A stretch of DNA of 64,000 nucleotides, taken from positions 1,157,718 through 1,221,717 of the forward strand of contig KZ111142.1 in the NCBI GenBank assembly GCA_002077045.2, read 5' to 3'. This stretch comes from Rachicladosporium sp. CCFEE 5018 (lineage: Eukaryota; Ascomycota; Dothideomycetes; Cladosporiales; Cladosporiaceae). Of this stretch, positions 32,730 through 44,190 are shown in pieces. Each line of letters begins with the position of its first letter. Within the stretch, counting starts at the first letter, position 1. The translations under genes were made by a program, and so were the position numbers. The notes beneath the pieces were generated by a model, which saw only the letters and a list, made by a program, of their open reading frames with translations, was not told where the DNA came from and did not search any database.

Positions 32730-32829
32730 NNNNNNNNNNNNNNNNNNNNNNNNNNNNNNNNNNNNNNNNNNNNNNNNNNNNNNNNNNNNNNNNNNNNNNN
32801 NNNNNNNNNNNNNNNNNNNNNNNNNNNNN
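32730..32829. other. Assembly gap of 100 N (contigs B/C)
   Basis: There are exactly 100 N. The left side is mid-PPZ; the right side is mid-YTA7, which lies upstream of PPZ in gene order. The join therefore steps backwards along the gene map. Confidence 0.98.
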
Positions 32830-35208
32830 TGCTCTCGGTCAATAAGATGGTGCCCTCTTCCGAGCGCTCGGCAGCTTCTGGCGCTGTCCCACTGAAGAAG
32901 GACATACAGCCACTGCTGAACACCACGCTAGAGAAGCTGACGAAGATTGTCGATACTGCGATACCGAGGAAGAGGAAGGCTACTGCGCTTGAAGAGGCTT
33001 TGTACGACGATCGCGAGGATGAGTATGGGTTTGATAAAGAGATGATGCAGCGGCAGTTCGAGGGTGCGAGAGTGTTCAGGCCGAGGCTGCTTATCAAGGG
33101 GTATCATGGTATGGGACAGAGGGAGTTGGCCGGAGCGCTGCTGAGTAAGGTTGAAGGGCTGCATGTGCAGAACATGGGTTTGAGCACTTTGATGTCGGAT
33201 TCTTCGAGGGTGAGTCAAACGCTCTAAATTAGAGTGACAAGAACGAAACTGACAAGCCATACAGTCCCCCGAAGCTGCCGTCATACAGCTCTTTGAGGAG
33301 GTCAAGCGCCACAAGCCCAGCGTTATCTACATCCCCGATGTCGACATCTGGTACGACACGCTTGGCGACCACGTCAAGCGCACGTTTGTGGGCCTCTTGA
33401 ACGGCATCGCTCCCACCGAACCGGTCCTCTTGCTAGGTTACATGAGCCTCCGCGAGCAGAATGCGCAGCCAGATCCAGCCATGGTTCGCGACCTCTTCGG
33501 CTACTCGCCCAAGAACCAGTATGCGCTTCTCGAGCCGGGTAATCTGGAGCGCACGGAATTCTTCAAGCAGGTCATCGACATGGTGCGGCGCTCGCCCGCG
33601 CAATTGCCGGCAGGCGAGAGCAGGAAGAAGAGAAAGCTTGATGTGCTGCCTGTCGCTCAGATGGCTGCACCGGCTGGGCCTTCCAAGGCTGATGTAAAAG
33701 CGCAGAAGAAGAAGGATCGCCAAACGCTCAATGCGCTGAAGTTACTCATACAGCCGGTTATGGATCAGATCCGCATGAAGCAGAAGAAGTTCCGGACTGG
33801 AGTTGTGGACGACTCGCATATTATCTACCTGTATGACGAGGATGACCCGATGGTGCTCACGACGGATCTGAACGAGGAGCAGCGTGCTCAGCAGGCTATG
33901 GACAGACCTTTCGAAAAATCACTGGACGAGAAGGGCGTGCAAGGCTTGAGGGAGACGCAGACGGGCAAGTTCTACTACAATCTCAACACTGTCGTCATCG
34001 AGCAGAGGCTCAGCAACGGCTACTACAAGCGGCCCAGGGACTACTTGGGCGACATCAAACGCTTGGCGAAGGATGCGAAGACCATTGGCGATGCTGATCG
34101 CACACTGAGAGCTAATGAGCTACTTGCGAATGTGGAGGTAGACATGGCGAGTATTGAGCAGCAGTACCCCGCGCTCATCGAGGCTTGCAACGCAGTGTAC
34201 GAGCGAGAGCAAGAGCGGGCGCGCGAGCAGGCACGCAAGAACTTCGAAGCGGCGCAGAGTGGCGCCGAGGTACCCAGGATCATCCCTAATGTGCCGCCAG
34301 AGGGCGCATCGAAGACTACGACTGAGACTTCTGGACCTGTTATGCTGGGACAAGAGATACCCGGTCCGAGGCAGCTCTTCCCTGTCACGCCTAGCAGGCT
34401 TTCGGGACCGAGCCCTGTCAGCAATGCCTGGAGCACTACAAATGGCCACTCGCACGCTACGAACGGGTCGACTGTGCCCAGTCGCATGCCGCCGCATGAG
34501 GACAGCGAGATGCTTGACCAAGGCAGTCCGCCTTCTTACCTCCCGCCGCAGCACCGCTACCCGGATCCGAACAATCCAGCCAGCCAGCATCTATCGCAGC
34601 AGCCGCAGCTCTCGCAGAAGTCAGCACGTACACATCTCGCGCAGAACTCCCAGCTGTCGCAGTATGCGAACAGCGCTTCGACTACTACATCAGGACAGAA
34701 GACCAGCGATCGCAGTAACAGGTCTAGCGGACCGTACTCAGTCAACACCCAACTTTCCAATGGCGCGCCAAGAAGCGCGGACCATCCAGATTACTCGACG
34801 TTGGCTCCAGCCAGTGGAGGGAGCCAATTGCCAGACACACAAGAAGAGCACTTCTCCGGCTCGCAGCTCAGCCAGGCCTCGCAAGAGATGCCTCCACCTG
34901 CCACCGCACCGCCAAAGGCTTCAGCTATCCACGGCTTGCTCAACGAGCAGCTGGCGCCTCCACAGCCGCAGCTGATCCTCGACGAACCTACGTTGGCTAA
35001 TCTGCATGCTGAGCTGGTCAAGCGCAGCTCAGGACTGAGCGTTGAGCAGCTGGAGCAGGTTTACGCATGTCTGATGGGTGTGTTGTGGCGGACGAGAGGG
35101 GAGTGGAACCGTGATCGGGTGTGCAGGGAGGTCACGGAGGGGTTCAATGGGATTGTGGCGGAGATTATGGCGTGTCAGAGGGTTGGAGGGGCGAGCCAGG
35201 ATGATTAG
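32830..35208 (+). CDS. YTA7: YTA7/ATAD2-type AAA+ protein, 3' part (contig C copy)
   Basis: Starts in the second base of a codon (LSVNKMVPSSERSA). Exon part 32830-33209 and exon 33265-35208, with the same intron as in contig B. It carries the end of AAA1, the degenerate AAA2, the bromodomain and the tail to GGASQDD-stop. It is the natural continuation of the contig A fragment ending at 20337, not an independent truncated gene. Substitutions against contig B are mostly silent. Confidence 0.93.
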
Positions 35209-35470
35209 GAGGGTTCTGGACTGAGCACTCAGAGCGATGGGACGGTGGACAGCAAGAACGAGGAGAGGGCGGCCGACGAAGGAGTATGGATTGCAGGGCT
35301 ACAAGTAAGAGCAAGCTGAGGCACGAGGGGAGGGTAAGAGGCAGGTCTAGCTCCGTCCGCGAGTACGTTGTAGCGCGCCGCCTCGCCATTTGCCCTTCTC
35401 GCCTTCGGCTTCGACACCCGACACTACAAGCTCAGCGATGACAGCTCGGTCAGAGACCGGCTGAAACGCG

Positions 35471-35590
35471 CTTCGCCCGCCTTCGGCCCAGCAGGGACAG
35501 CATGGCAAGTTGCCGGCTGCTCCCAGCGATATTTGCCCGCACTCGGCCCAGCAAGGTAGCCTGGCTAATTGCCAGCTACCCTCAGCACCA
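35471..35590. repeat. 60-bp imperfect tandem duplication
   Basis: CTTCGCCCGCCTTCGGCCCA at 35471 is repeated as ATTTGCCCGCACTCGGCCCA at 35531, and the rest of the unit follows (TGGCAAGTTGCCGGCT / TGGCTAATTGCCAGCT). Contig B has a single unit at the corresponding place (about 30850-30905). Confidence 0.6.
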
Positions 35591-36018
35591 GTCAATCGCC
35601 ATGCAGGCGGGACTCCCCGATGGCTCTGCACGCCGCCTCTTCTACTCTGCAAAGCGTCGCGGTCAGCTCTCGCCCGATTGATGGAAGATGGAGGAGACAG
35701 TACGAATTGACGAAAGACGATGGAGCTCCAGCAGCGATGACGCTGATAGAGACGCTTCGCCAGCAGGACTGAGTAGGATAACAGTGTAGGATAGTGTATT
35801 ACCACTGTACAAACATCGAGGAACGCTGCCTCTCACGTGATGACATGGTATCCTTGGCCGTCCTTGGCAGGCATGACATGGCGTCTCGCTCATCCCCTTC
35901 AACTTACCACTTGAACCGTGATGGCATCTTCCTGATCGTCAGGCTGAGAGACCGTGATTGTGGCGTGCTTAACCAATAATTCGAACCCCATCTCCATATT
36001 CCCTCCCCATGTTCTGGT

Positions 36019-36045
36019 CCGCGATCTCCTTGCCAAGGATCGCGG
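36019..36045. promoter_or_regulatory. GC-rich inverted repeat in the PPZ leader (contig C)
   Basis: CCGCGATC 36019-36026 and GATCGCGG 36038-36045, identical to the element in contig B. Confidence 0.3.
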
Positions 36046-36509
36046 GGCGAGTGAGTCTTGGAAGCGACAGCTGGGCTGGGCCGCGTTGTTCTTACTCACA
36101 CTAAACGACCGTACATCGCCGTTAACACCACCGCTAACCCCGACTTTGCAACACGTAATCAGCGCTCGTCTGGCTTCATTCGTATCAATCATACCTCCCA
36201 ACGCACGCTGGCACGATATCAGGACGCCCGCCATTCGCATCACCGTCACCCAGCAGGAATCAGCTCATATGCCGCCTCGCTGAGGAGCATCGACCTGCAA
36301 CATCAGCTGGCCAGACTGGACCGGCTGTTCCATCCTCCTTGACACGACTCGAGTGACCTACTCAACAGTTCATTACTACATCTTCACAGCTCTCCCGGTT
36401 AGCACAGCCACCACAGCGAAGCTTATCTCTACGCCAGCAACAAAGTCGCGCAATCTAGCCACGCGCAGAGCTATTCTAACAACACCCCTCTCGCAGCTCG
36501 GTCGCAGCA

Positions 36510-38280
36510 ATGGGCAACGAGTCTAGCAAAGAGAGCAAAGACAACAAGTCCACCGGCAGCCAAACACCGACCGGCCCATCCTCCTCGGCAGGGCCAAGCT
36601 TAGATAGCTATCCCTCATTCAGCAAGTCCGACACGCGAGAGAGCATGCGCTCCTTCCGGCAGAGTCTCAAGACTAAGATCCCCGGCAGCAAGAGTGCCGA
36701 GAGCCCGCGAGGCAGTAGCTCGGGGCTGAGTTTGGACACTTCCGGCGATGGAGACAAGAGCGATGCGCTGAGCGTGAGAAGCGCGACGAGCGGAAGGTCA
36801 GGCAGCAGGCCCAGCAGAGGTGTGATCGAAGGTGCGGCTGGAAGTCGGCGAGGCAGTCTGAGAGGCGCGGCACTGGACGAAGCCACACAACAGCAGCCTC
36901 CGCCTAGCCCGACCATGTCTCCCAGCGTGAGCAAAGGCGGACACGGCGATATCACAGAAGCGCAGAGAAGTGGTGAGGTGGATGCTGTTAGTGACGCGCC
37001 ACCTGCCGGAGGCTTTGCGCATGGCATGCACCACACTGCTAATCGAGAGCCTGGGCCAAGCATCCTCGTCAGAAGAGACCCAAACGCGCCGAAGACGGCG
37101 TCATCGCCGCAAGCGGCACCTCAAGGCGCAGCAGCTGTGTTGGCGTTATCAGACCAGCTCGACAAGAGCACCATCACACCTACAAGCTCGACCCCAACCG
37201 CATCCTCATCCAGCAACATGGACATCGGCGCCCTGACGCCCAGCGATCTGGACGATATGATCAAGCGGCTCGTGGACGCCGGCTACGCCGGCAAAGTCAC
37301 CAAAACAGTCTGCCTCAAAAACGCCGAAATCACAGCAATCTGCACTGCAGCCCGCGAAGTCTTCCTCTCGCAACCTGCCCTGATTGAGCTCTCGCCTCCA
37401 GTCAAGATCGTCGGTGACGTACATGGCCAGTACACAGATCTCATCCGCATGTTCGAAATGTGCGGTTTCCCGCCAAACAGCAACTTTCTCTTTTTGGGAG
37501 ACTACGTAGACCGCGGGAAGCAGTCACTGGAGACTATACTGCTATTGCTATGCTACAAGCTGCGCTACCCCGAGAACTTCTTCCTCCTGCGCGGGAACCA
37601 CGAGTGCGCGAACGTCACGCGCGTGTATGGGTTCTACGATGAATGTAAACGCCGCTGCAACGTCAAGATCTGGAAGACGTTCGTGGATACTTTCAACACT
37701 TTGCCCATCGCGGCGATTGTGGCTGGCAAGATTTTCTGCGTGCATGGTGGCTTGTCTCCTAGTTTGGGACATATGGACGATATCCGCAATATCGCCCGCC
37801 CGACGGACGTTCCAGATTACGGGCTACTGAACGATCTGCTATGGTCTGATCCGGCAGACATGGAAGCCGACTGGGAAGCCAACGAACGGGGCGTGAGCTA
37901 TTGCTTCGGGAAGAAAGTCATCATGGAGTTTCTTGCTAAACACGACTTCGATCTGGTGTGCAGAGCGCATATGGTGGTCGAGGATGGGTATGAGTTCTTC
38001 CAAGAGCGGATCCTGGTCACGGTGTTCAGTGCGCCGAATTACTGCGGGGAGTTTGATAATTGGGGCGCGGTTATGAGTGTTAGTGGGGAGTTGCTTTGCA
38101 GTTTCGAGTTGTTGAAGCCGCTTGATAGCAGTGCGTTGAAGAGTCATATTAAGAAGGGGAGGAGTAAGAGGAGTGCTATGATGGTGAATAGTCCGGTAAG
38201 TCGATCGAGATGCTTGGGAGTGAGTGCGCGATGCTGATGATGAGACATAGCCTGCCAGCCAGTTCCCGCAGTCTTATTAG
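36510..38280 (+). CDS. PPZ1: PPZ-type Ser/Thr protein phosphatase, complete (contig C copy)
   Basis: Exon 1 is 36510-38195. A 55-nt intron (GTAAGT...ATAG) leads to exon 2, 38251-38280, which adds only PASQFPQSY-stop; total 571 aa. MGNESSKES supplies an N-myristoylation site. Residues ~10-260 are a Ser-rich regulatory region. The catalytic domain has all PPP signatures: GDVHGQ, GDYVDRG, GNHE and the metal-binding HGG. PPZ phosphatases are fungus-specific, PP1-like enzymes that control K+/Na+ homeostasis, cell-wall integrity and cell cycle, and are inhibited by Hal3. Without splicing the frame would end in SRSRCLGVSARC. Confidence 0.95.
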
Positions 38281-38661
38281 GAGCCTCATGGTGAGAATCG
38301 GCCACCCGGTCTGCCATGTCTGTCTCATCTTCCTGGACGATCGCCTGCGCTTCCGACCAATTCATGCAATATGAGCAGCATATCATTCCCGTCATCGCAA
38401 GGGCCAGCCGGTATGTACACAGCGCGTGTGTATTACGAAGACATCTTAGCTTCATCAATGTCGACTCGGCAGGCTAGGACTAGGGCTGCAGACCCTCCCG
38501 TCCCGGCCAGGAGCAGTCAGAATCATTATCGATCGTCGCGTGTGCGCAAAGCCACACTTCGCAGGATGAAGAAGCGGAGGGCATGCAAACGTCTGGCTAG
38601 TCCGACCGAGCCGGACTATCTCGGAAGAGTTGTAGCGAAGAGCGAAGCGCCGCACGACTTG

Positions 38662-38763
38662 ATGGCGGACCCTTTCGCAGATCCGTTGGCCAATCCGTTT
38701 GCGGACCCATTGACGCCTCAGGCGGCGAGGAGGGATTCTTATGACTATAGTTTGGAGCATTGA
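38662..38763 (+). CDS. Short conserved ORF or terminal exon with DPFADPL repeats (contig C)
   Basis: 33 codons (MADPFADPLANPFADPL...SYDYSLEH) with a short internal repeat. The same ORF is at 48095-48196 in contig D, ending SYDYDLEH. Many differences between the copies are silent third-position changes and no indel breaks the frame, which suggests coding. Upstream, the reading frames of the two copies diverge through indels. It may be the last exon of a longer gene whose earlier exons I could not define, about 380 bp after the PPZ stop. Confidence 0.4.
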   Translation: MADPFADPLANPFADPLTPQAARRDSYDYSLEH

Positions 38764-39187
38764 AGGGCGCAGGGTGGACGCTAAAACCTCATCTCTTGAT
38801 TTCTCGACGGCTGAAGCGCCAGGCTCGAGTCTCACATGCACTGGGAGCGTGTGGCTACTGCTTTCAGGACACCCACTAACTGCCATATACGCATGCCTGG
38901 CTCTGGGTAGGTAAAGAGCAGCGTTGGAAGCAGTGTCTGTCCCGTGGCGCAGTAACGAGATACACTCGCTGAAGTGGCTGAAGATGACGATTCACACGCG
39001 AAGGAGACAGAGATAGCGAGACAGGCCTTCGTCTGTGCATAGGAAGCGTCTCGTGGCAGGCGCACGGCACTGCGTGGCGAAAGATTGAGTGTACGAAGAT
39101 GCTTCACACGAAGGAGCACAGTGGGAAATAGAGGACTGTCATGAATAGTACATTTCTTCCAGCCCAACGGCCACTTCCATCCTCTCT
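38764..39187. other. Spacer between the short ORF and ILV1 (contig C)
   Basis: No supported gene. Similar to 48197-48720 in contig D but with several indels. Confidence 0.4.
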
Positions 39188-41063
39188 CTACTGCCTCATA
39201 AACAACTTGTAAACCTCATCCCCCGTCTCCTCATGCCATGGATACCCAAGCTCTCCCAAGAACCCCTCAATCCCCTCCTGTCCTTCCTTATCATCAGGAC
39301 ACTGAATCCCCGCCAACACCCTCGCCACATCCCCGCCGTAATTTCTGTAGTGGAACAAACTGATATTGAAGCCCGGCTGCAGCGTCGTGAGGAACTTATA
39401 CAATGCTCCTTGCCTCTCTGGGAACGTGAAGGAGAAGAGCCGCTCGTTGGCGCCTTCTGGTAGTCGTCCGCCGACGAGGTAGCGCAGGTGTGATTTCGCG
39501 AGTTCGGATGAGGAGACGTCTTGAGCTGGCATATCTTGGGCTTGGAGGCGGGTGAGGAGGGACGCGAGGTCGCGGTCGCGCGTTGAGGCTGTGAGGGAGA
39601 TGCCGATGAGGATATTCGCGCGATTGGGGGAGGTGTAGCGGTACGCGAACTCGGTGACGGACATGGGGTTCACGGCGCTGACCAGCTTCGCAAAGCTGCC
39701 TGGAGTTTCGGGAATGGTGACGCAAAGCAGTGCTTCTTTCTTCTCTCCTAGCGCGGCGCGCTCGGCTACGAAGCGCAAGCGGTCGAAGTTCATGTTCGCC
39801 CCTGAAGCTATGGCCACGAGTTGTCGGGAGGTGTTGGAGGAGGGATTCGTGGCGGTGTATTTCTTCAAACCCGCTAAGGCGAGGGCGCCGGCGGGCTCGA
39901 GAATGGATCGCGTGTCTTCGAAGGTGTCTTTAATGGCTGCGCAGATCTCGTCCGTGGAGACTTGAATTACTTCGTCGACGACTTCTTGCGCCAAGCGGAA
40001 GGTCTCTTCGCCTACGGTTTTGACTGCTGCGCCGTCGGCGAAGAGACCTACTTCGGAGAGGATTACGCGGCGACCGAGCTTGAGGGATTGCACCATGGCG
40101 TTTGCGTCGTGCGTTTCCACGCCTATGATTTTGACGTGGGGCGCTATGCGCTTGACGTAGACGCCTATGCCTGATATTAGTCCGCCGCCGCCGACGCAGC
40201 AGAAGATTGCTTCGAGGTTGCTGAGGTCGGCTTGGCGGATTATTTCCATGCCGATTGTACCTTGGCCAGCGATTACGTAGGGGTCGTCGAAGGGCGGGAT
40301 GTTAGTTAGGCCGTGAAGGTCTGCCAGTCGAGCGCACTCGGTCTTGGCGGCGTCGAAGTCTGCGCCGTGGAGGACTACGTTGCCACCGAGGCGAGAGACG
40401 TTGCTGTGTTTTATTGCGGGTGTGCCGGTGGGCATTGTGATTGTAGCGGGGATCTTGAGTTTCCGGGCGGAGTAGGCGACGCCCTGGGCATGGTTTCCTG
40501 TAGCGATGAGTACTTAGCCTATGTTGCGAGCGCTCAGCGGGACGTCCTATGCGATGCGAAATTGCTGACGGGTCTCTCAAAGTGCAATTAGTAATCGATG
40601 GAGTGACATACCTGCAGAACAAGCGATCACGCCTTTCCATCGTTCGGCCTGCGTCAAATGGGCCATCTTGTTGTAGGCACCTCGGAGCTTGAACGAGAAG
40701 ACAGGGAGCAAGTCTTCCCGCTTGAGCAAGACTTTGCATTCGAGACGATTCGATAGATTGACCGCATGGGTGAGTGGCGTTTCTTCAATGACATCGTAGA
40801 CCCGTGATGTGAGGATGAGTCTGAGATACTGCGCATCGTCAATAGAATCCTTCGAGACAAGAAAGATTAATCTTTACGTCTGGATAGCCTGTAGGTAGCA
40901 GAAAATCGGGCGGCACTCGCGTCTCTGCTTTGCTCGGCGTTGAGGAAAGAGGCGACGTCGATGAGTACTCTGTCAAGGCGAATCCAGAATGTTGTGTCTT
41001 AGTGGGTGTTTGAGGCGTGTGGTAGCCATTGGTCGTTGCGTGATCGATGGCATTGTCTGCCAT
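39188..41063 (-). CDS. ILV1: Threonine dehydratase (biosynthetic), contig C copy
   Basis: Three exons on the minus strand: 41063-40878, 40828-40612 and 40497-39188, with introns of 49 and 114 nt; 570 aa. The PLP lysine lies in SFKLRGAYNKM, and the phosphate-binding glycine loop in CCVGGGGLISG. The splice recreates CSAGNHAQGVA. Two ACT-like regulatory domains follow at the C-terminus (LLCVTIPETPGSF and LFSFTFPERQGAL). The enzyme deaminates threonine to 2-oxobutanoate, the committed step of isoleucine synthesis, and is feedback-inhibited through the ACT region. The N-terminus (MADNAIDHATTNGYH) is acidic and does not look like a mitochondrial presequence, unusual for fungal Ilv1. Confidence 0.95.
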
Positions 41064-41359
41064 GTTGACCTCAGCACACTACAATGGCGGTCTTGGAGAC
41101 ACTTCAAGGTATGTAGTGCAAGACAGAGTCACTGTCGATGTCGTCCAGAATAAGGTCTAATAGGGCTGCAGGACCGATCTCCCGTCCCTATCCCGTCGCG
41201 GATATATCTCGGTCCGCGATAAGCGACCGGCACCGATGGAGCTGGGCATCATCGATTGAAGCTACATGTATTCTGTGCTCGTGTGCTACTATGTAGTTGT
41301 ACAACGTAGTTTTCCTGATCTAGAAGCTGTCGAACGGAGCTACCCCAACAGTCTGGCAG
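41064..41359. other. Short ILV1-RCF1 divergent spacer (contig C, island-free)
   Basis: Only 296 bp separate the divergent ILV1 and RCF1 start codons here. At the same place contig D holds 7.8 kb. Confidence 0.6.
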
Positions 41360-42000
41360 ATGTCGGTTCCAGGCAATATTAACACAGCGCCCCCTCCCTC
41401 CTCCTTCGACGGCGACGTTTCTTTCTACGAGGAGTCACGCTGGCAAAAGCTGCGGAGGAAGTTGATCGAGGAGCCTCTCATACCGCTAGGATGCGCGCTA
41501 ACGTGTTGGGCACTCTATGAAGCGTATTTTCAGTGTCCATGAACATCGTGACCTTGGCTGATCATGTACGCAGCACCAAATCCATGCGCTCCGGCGACAA
41601 GCACCGCACAAATCGCATGTTCCGACGACGTATCTACGCCCAAGGTTTCACTATCATTGCCATGGTCGCTGGCTCAGCATACTGGGAAAACGATCGTTCG
41701 AAACGGAAGGAGTTCGGCGAGCTGAGCGAGGAGAAGCGGAAGCGGGAGAAGAGAGATGCGTGGATTCGAGAGTTGGAGGTCCGAGATGAGGAGGAGCAGG
41801 AGTTGAGACGGGTGAGGGATCGGATGGTATTAGGGGGCCGGGCAGAGCGGAAAGGTGTAAGTGAGGAGGAGGCACGGAGGCTGGAGAAGGGAGGAGGTGG
41901 GGCGGGCAGTATACGGAGTGCGATAGAGGCCGGTGAAGGGAGGGGATTGCAAGGACCAATATTGGCAGCTGTGCGACACTTGTGGGAAAGCAGAAGCTGA
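41360..42000 (+). CDS. RCF1: Respiratory supercomplex factor 1 (HIG1 domain), contig C copy
   Basis: Exons are 41360-41523 and 41574-42000, intron 50 nt, 196 aa. The HIG_1_N domain has two transmembrane helices (PLGCALTCWALYEA and GFTIIAMVAGSAYW) around the conserved SMRSGDKHRTNRMFRRRIYAQ loop, followed by a long charged coiled-coil C-terminus. RCF1 sits in the inner mitochondrial membrane and stabilises complex III-IV supercomplexes. The splice donor here is the weak GTATTT; the D copy has GTATGT. Retention of the intron ends the protein at YFQCP-stop. Confidence 0.92.
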
Positions 42001-42359
42001 TATGATGTCGAGTGTATTGTACAACGTTCTATTCGCATATATATTGTGTGGGTACAAAGCTTCCGCAGGAGCTGAAACGTCTGTCTGCTCTCCTTGCGTG
42101 GACTGATGTTTGTCAATTGACCGATGGAGCAAGGTCCGACCATGGGAGCGCCGATGAGTTACAGCGGATCCCATCGATTCCATCGATCCTCATTGGCGAG
42201 GTACCACCTGGCTTCTCCAAACTTTCGTCTGCATTGATGCAGGACAACAATGCGCAAGATGTAGTCTTCAGACAATGAGGGCGACTCTGCGACGATTGGC
42301 TACGAAAGGCTTGCCGGAAAGTGTCCACTATTGAAAGGTCAGTAACCGGGCTAGCACGA

Positions 42360-43316
42360 TCAAGTCTGATCGAGACGTGCCTTGTTGAAGAACTTCACAA
42401 TCAATGGGGTGGCATCGATGCTCGAGTAATTCCCACCAGCAGTCGGCCACGTATGACCCATACCCTCGATCTTGTAATGGGTGGTCAAGCCGGCCAAGCT
42501 GCCAGATCCGAACGTGTACTTCGTTACGCCTCCGTCGTACAAGCTGTGAGAGTGATTGCTAGGTCCAAGGTCGTTTCGCACGGCCCACTCAGTCACAAAG
42601 TGTGGTATCTTAGGCAAACACCTATTTCGCCTCGGACCGCCAGCGTACGGGATCACGCCGTCGCTCGTTCCGTGGAATTCTAACACCGGGAACGGCGTTC
42701 GCCCATTGCAAGGAATCGGTACAGTAGCAGGTTTGCAATCGTCCTCCGTGGTGCCTTGATAGTACGCTCCTGATACACCGGCGACAGCAGTGATCTTCTT
42801 TGAAGCCGTCGAATCGCAGGCTAGAATGTTAGCAGCAAAGCCACCGCCATTACTCATACCAGTGGCGTAGACACGGTCGTTATGAAGACAGTACTGCTTG
42901 CCTAGACTATCGAGCATGTCCAGCGTGAATCCCAAATCATCTGTCTTGGCCTTTGGGTCGCCTTGCCACTCGTTGTTGATGCCATCGGGGTACACTACCA
43001 GCATCTCAGGGTTGAAGTCTGCCTCGGAGAGCTTAGAGCGGCGTTCCTGTTGAGAGCCCGACTTGCCGCGCCCGTGGTAAGAAAAGATCAGGCCACGCGG
43101 GACATCCGGGGTGTAGGTGGTGGGGATATGAAGGAGGAAAGTGCGAGGGTCGCCTTTGGTGGTGGTGAAGTTGACTTCATTGCTCGAGCCTGTGCCACCG
43201 GTCGTTATACCAGGCGCAAGCGCTTTGCCACAGCCTGGAGTTGAGGTGGCGACGGTGAGCGTGCTGTAGAGACTTGCGGCGCTGAGGAGAGCAGAGAGGT
43301 GTCTCATGATGACCAT
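42360..43316 (-). CDS. Secreted feruloyl esterase-like enzyme (CE1/PHB-depolymerase family), contig C copy
   Basis: 318 aa. The start MVIMRHLSALLSAASLYSTLTVA gives a signal peptide, and the same start is used in contig D. Alpha/beta-hydrolase with nucleophile Ser155 in GMSNGGG, acid region HGTSDGVIPY and catalytic His in GMGHTWP. Conserved cysteines (GCGKAL, YCLHND, ACDS) match fungal feruloyl esterase C/D proteins, which release ferulic acid from plant cell-wall polysaccharides. The exact substrate cannot be told from sequence. It lies next to a related but inactive paralogue. Confidence 0.88.
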   Translation of the reverse strand: MVIMRHLSALLSAASLYSTLTVATSTPGCGKALAPGITTGGTGSSNEVNFTTTKGDPRTFLLHIPTTYTPDVPRGLIFSYHGRGKSGSQQERRSKLSEADFNPEMLVVYPDGINNEWQGDPKAKTDDLGFTLDMLDSLGKQYCLHNDRVYATGMSNGGGFAANILACDSTASKKITAVAGVSGAYYQGTTEDDCKPATVPIPCNGRTPFPVLEFHGTSDGVIPYAGGPRRNRCLPKIPHFVTEWAVRNDLGPSNHSHSLYDGGVTKYTFGSGSLAGLTTHYKIEGMGHTWPTAGGNYSSIDATPLIVKFFNKARLDQT

Positions 43317-44190
43317 TGTGTCCGTGAAGTAAGCCAGTGAGGGGACCAGGCAAGGCAAGGCTGCTCTTCTTGTATGTACATAATGTCGAGCTAATTCTCA
43401 CACACGGCTGGTGAAGACGAGTGTAGGATGTAGCTTTCATGGGACACGAGGTGCATCCCTACCCAGTCGGGCATCCGGTCGAGGTTGCTTCGAAAGGAAG
43501 TGATCCCGGACACGAGATCGTGAGCGTAGCTGAGGTCACTCTCCCGTGCAACTGACAAAGAAAACCGCCTACCTAGTGCTGCTCATCGTGTCATGGCGTG
43601 CGTGGGTTCCTCTGTAGTCATCGTGGTGCGAAGGCGATGTGGCACCATCTACTGCAGCACTGCAGGGGCAAGGGTTTGGTTTCTTCCCAATGTGATACAG
43701 CACAAGATAATCTTAGCAATGCGGTCACAATGCTGAGAGTGATCGGCAGAGGAATGGCATCCTTCCCGAGACCTTGATGCATCCCTTGGATACTCCACTT
43801 ATCCGAAACGGGTAGCCCGTCGGTTGCACTGAGTCAGCCTGGTTGTGGCAGTGCGCGTAATAGGATGAGATCGTCCATGGTCGTTCATGTTTAGCTTGAA
43901 AGGAGCGTGAGACGTCACATGAACCTCACTGATCAAGGCGGTGACTACCTAATGGCCGGATACAGTGCTTGGAAATACCTTCGTAACACCAGAGATTTGT
44001 TAGAAGGAAATCGCCCCAAACTCGTCCTCAAAGCCCATTAGTTCTCCTCGATGATACCCGTATCACTAACAAAAGCACTGCTACATTATCTACGACAGTG
44101 GTTGGCTAGTATCTAGGCCGATCGCTGTGACGGGAGTCAGTCTCAGCGACCCACTTCCCTCCCTCCAGCATCCGTCGCCGCAGACTCGCC
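43317..44190. other. Intergenic region between the two esterase genes (contig C)
   Basis: Nearly identical to 60306-61180 in contig D: only scattered substitutions over about 870 bp despite apparent lack of coding. No gene is seen. Confidence 0.5.

Larger units (their letters stand above)
35209..36509. other. YTA7-PPZ intergenic region, contig C copy
   Basis: Non-coding spacer matching 30593-31830. It is a little longer than the B copy because of a 60-bp tandem duplication at 35471-35590. Confidence 0.5.
32830..37408 (+). repeat. Homeologous block, contig C copy (partner 28214-32729)
   Basis: Counterpart of the contig B block, covering the end of YTA7, the spacer and the first half of PPZ. 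Confidence 0.9.
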
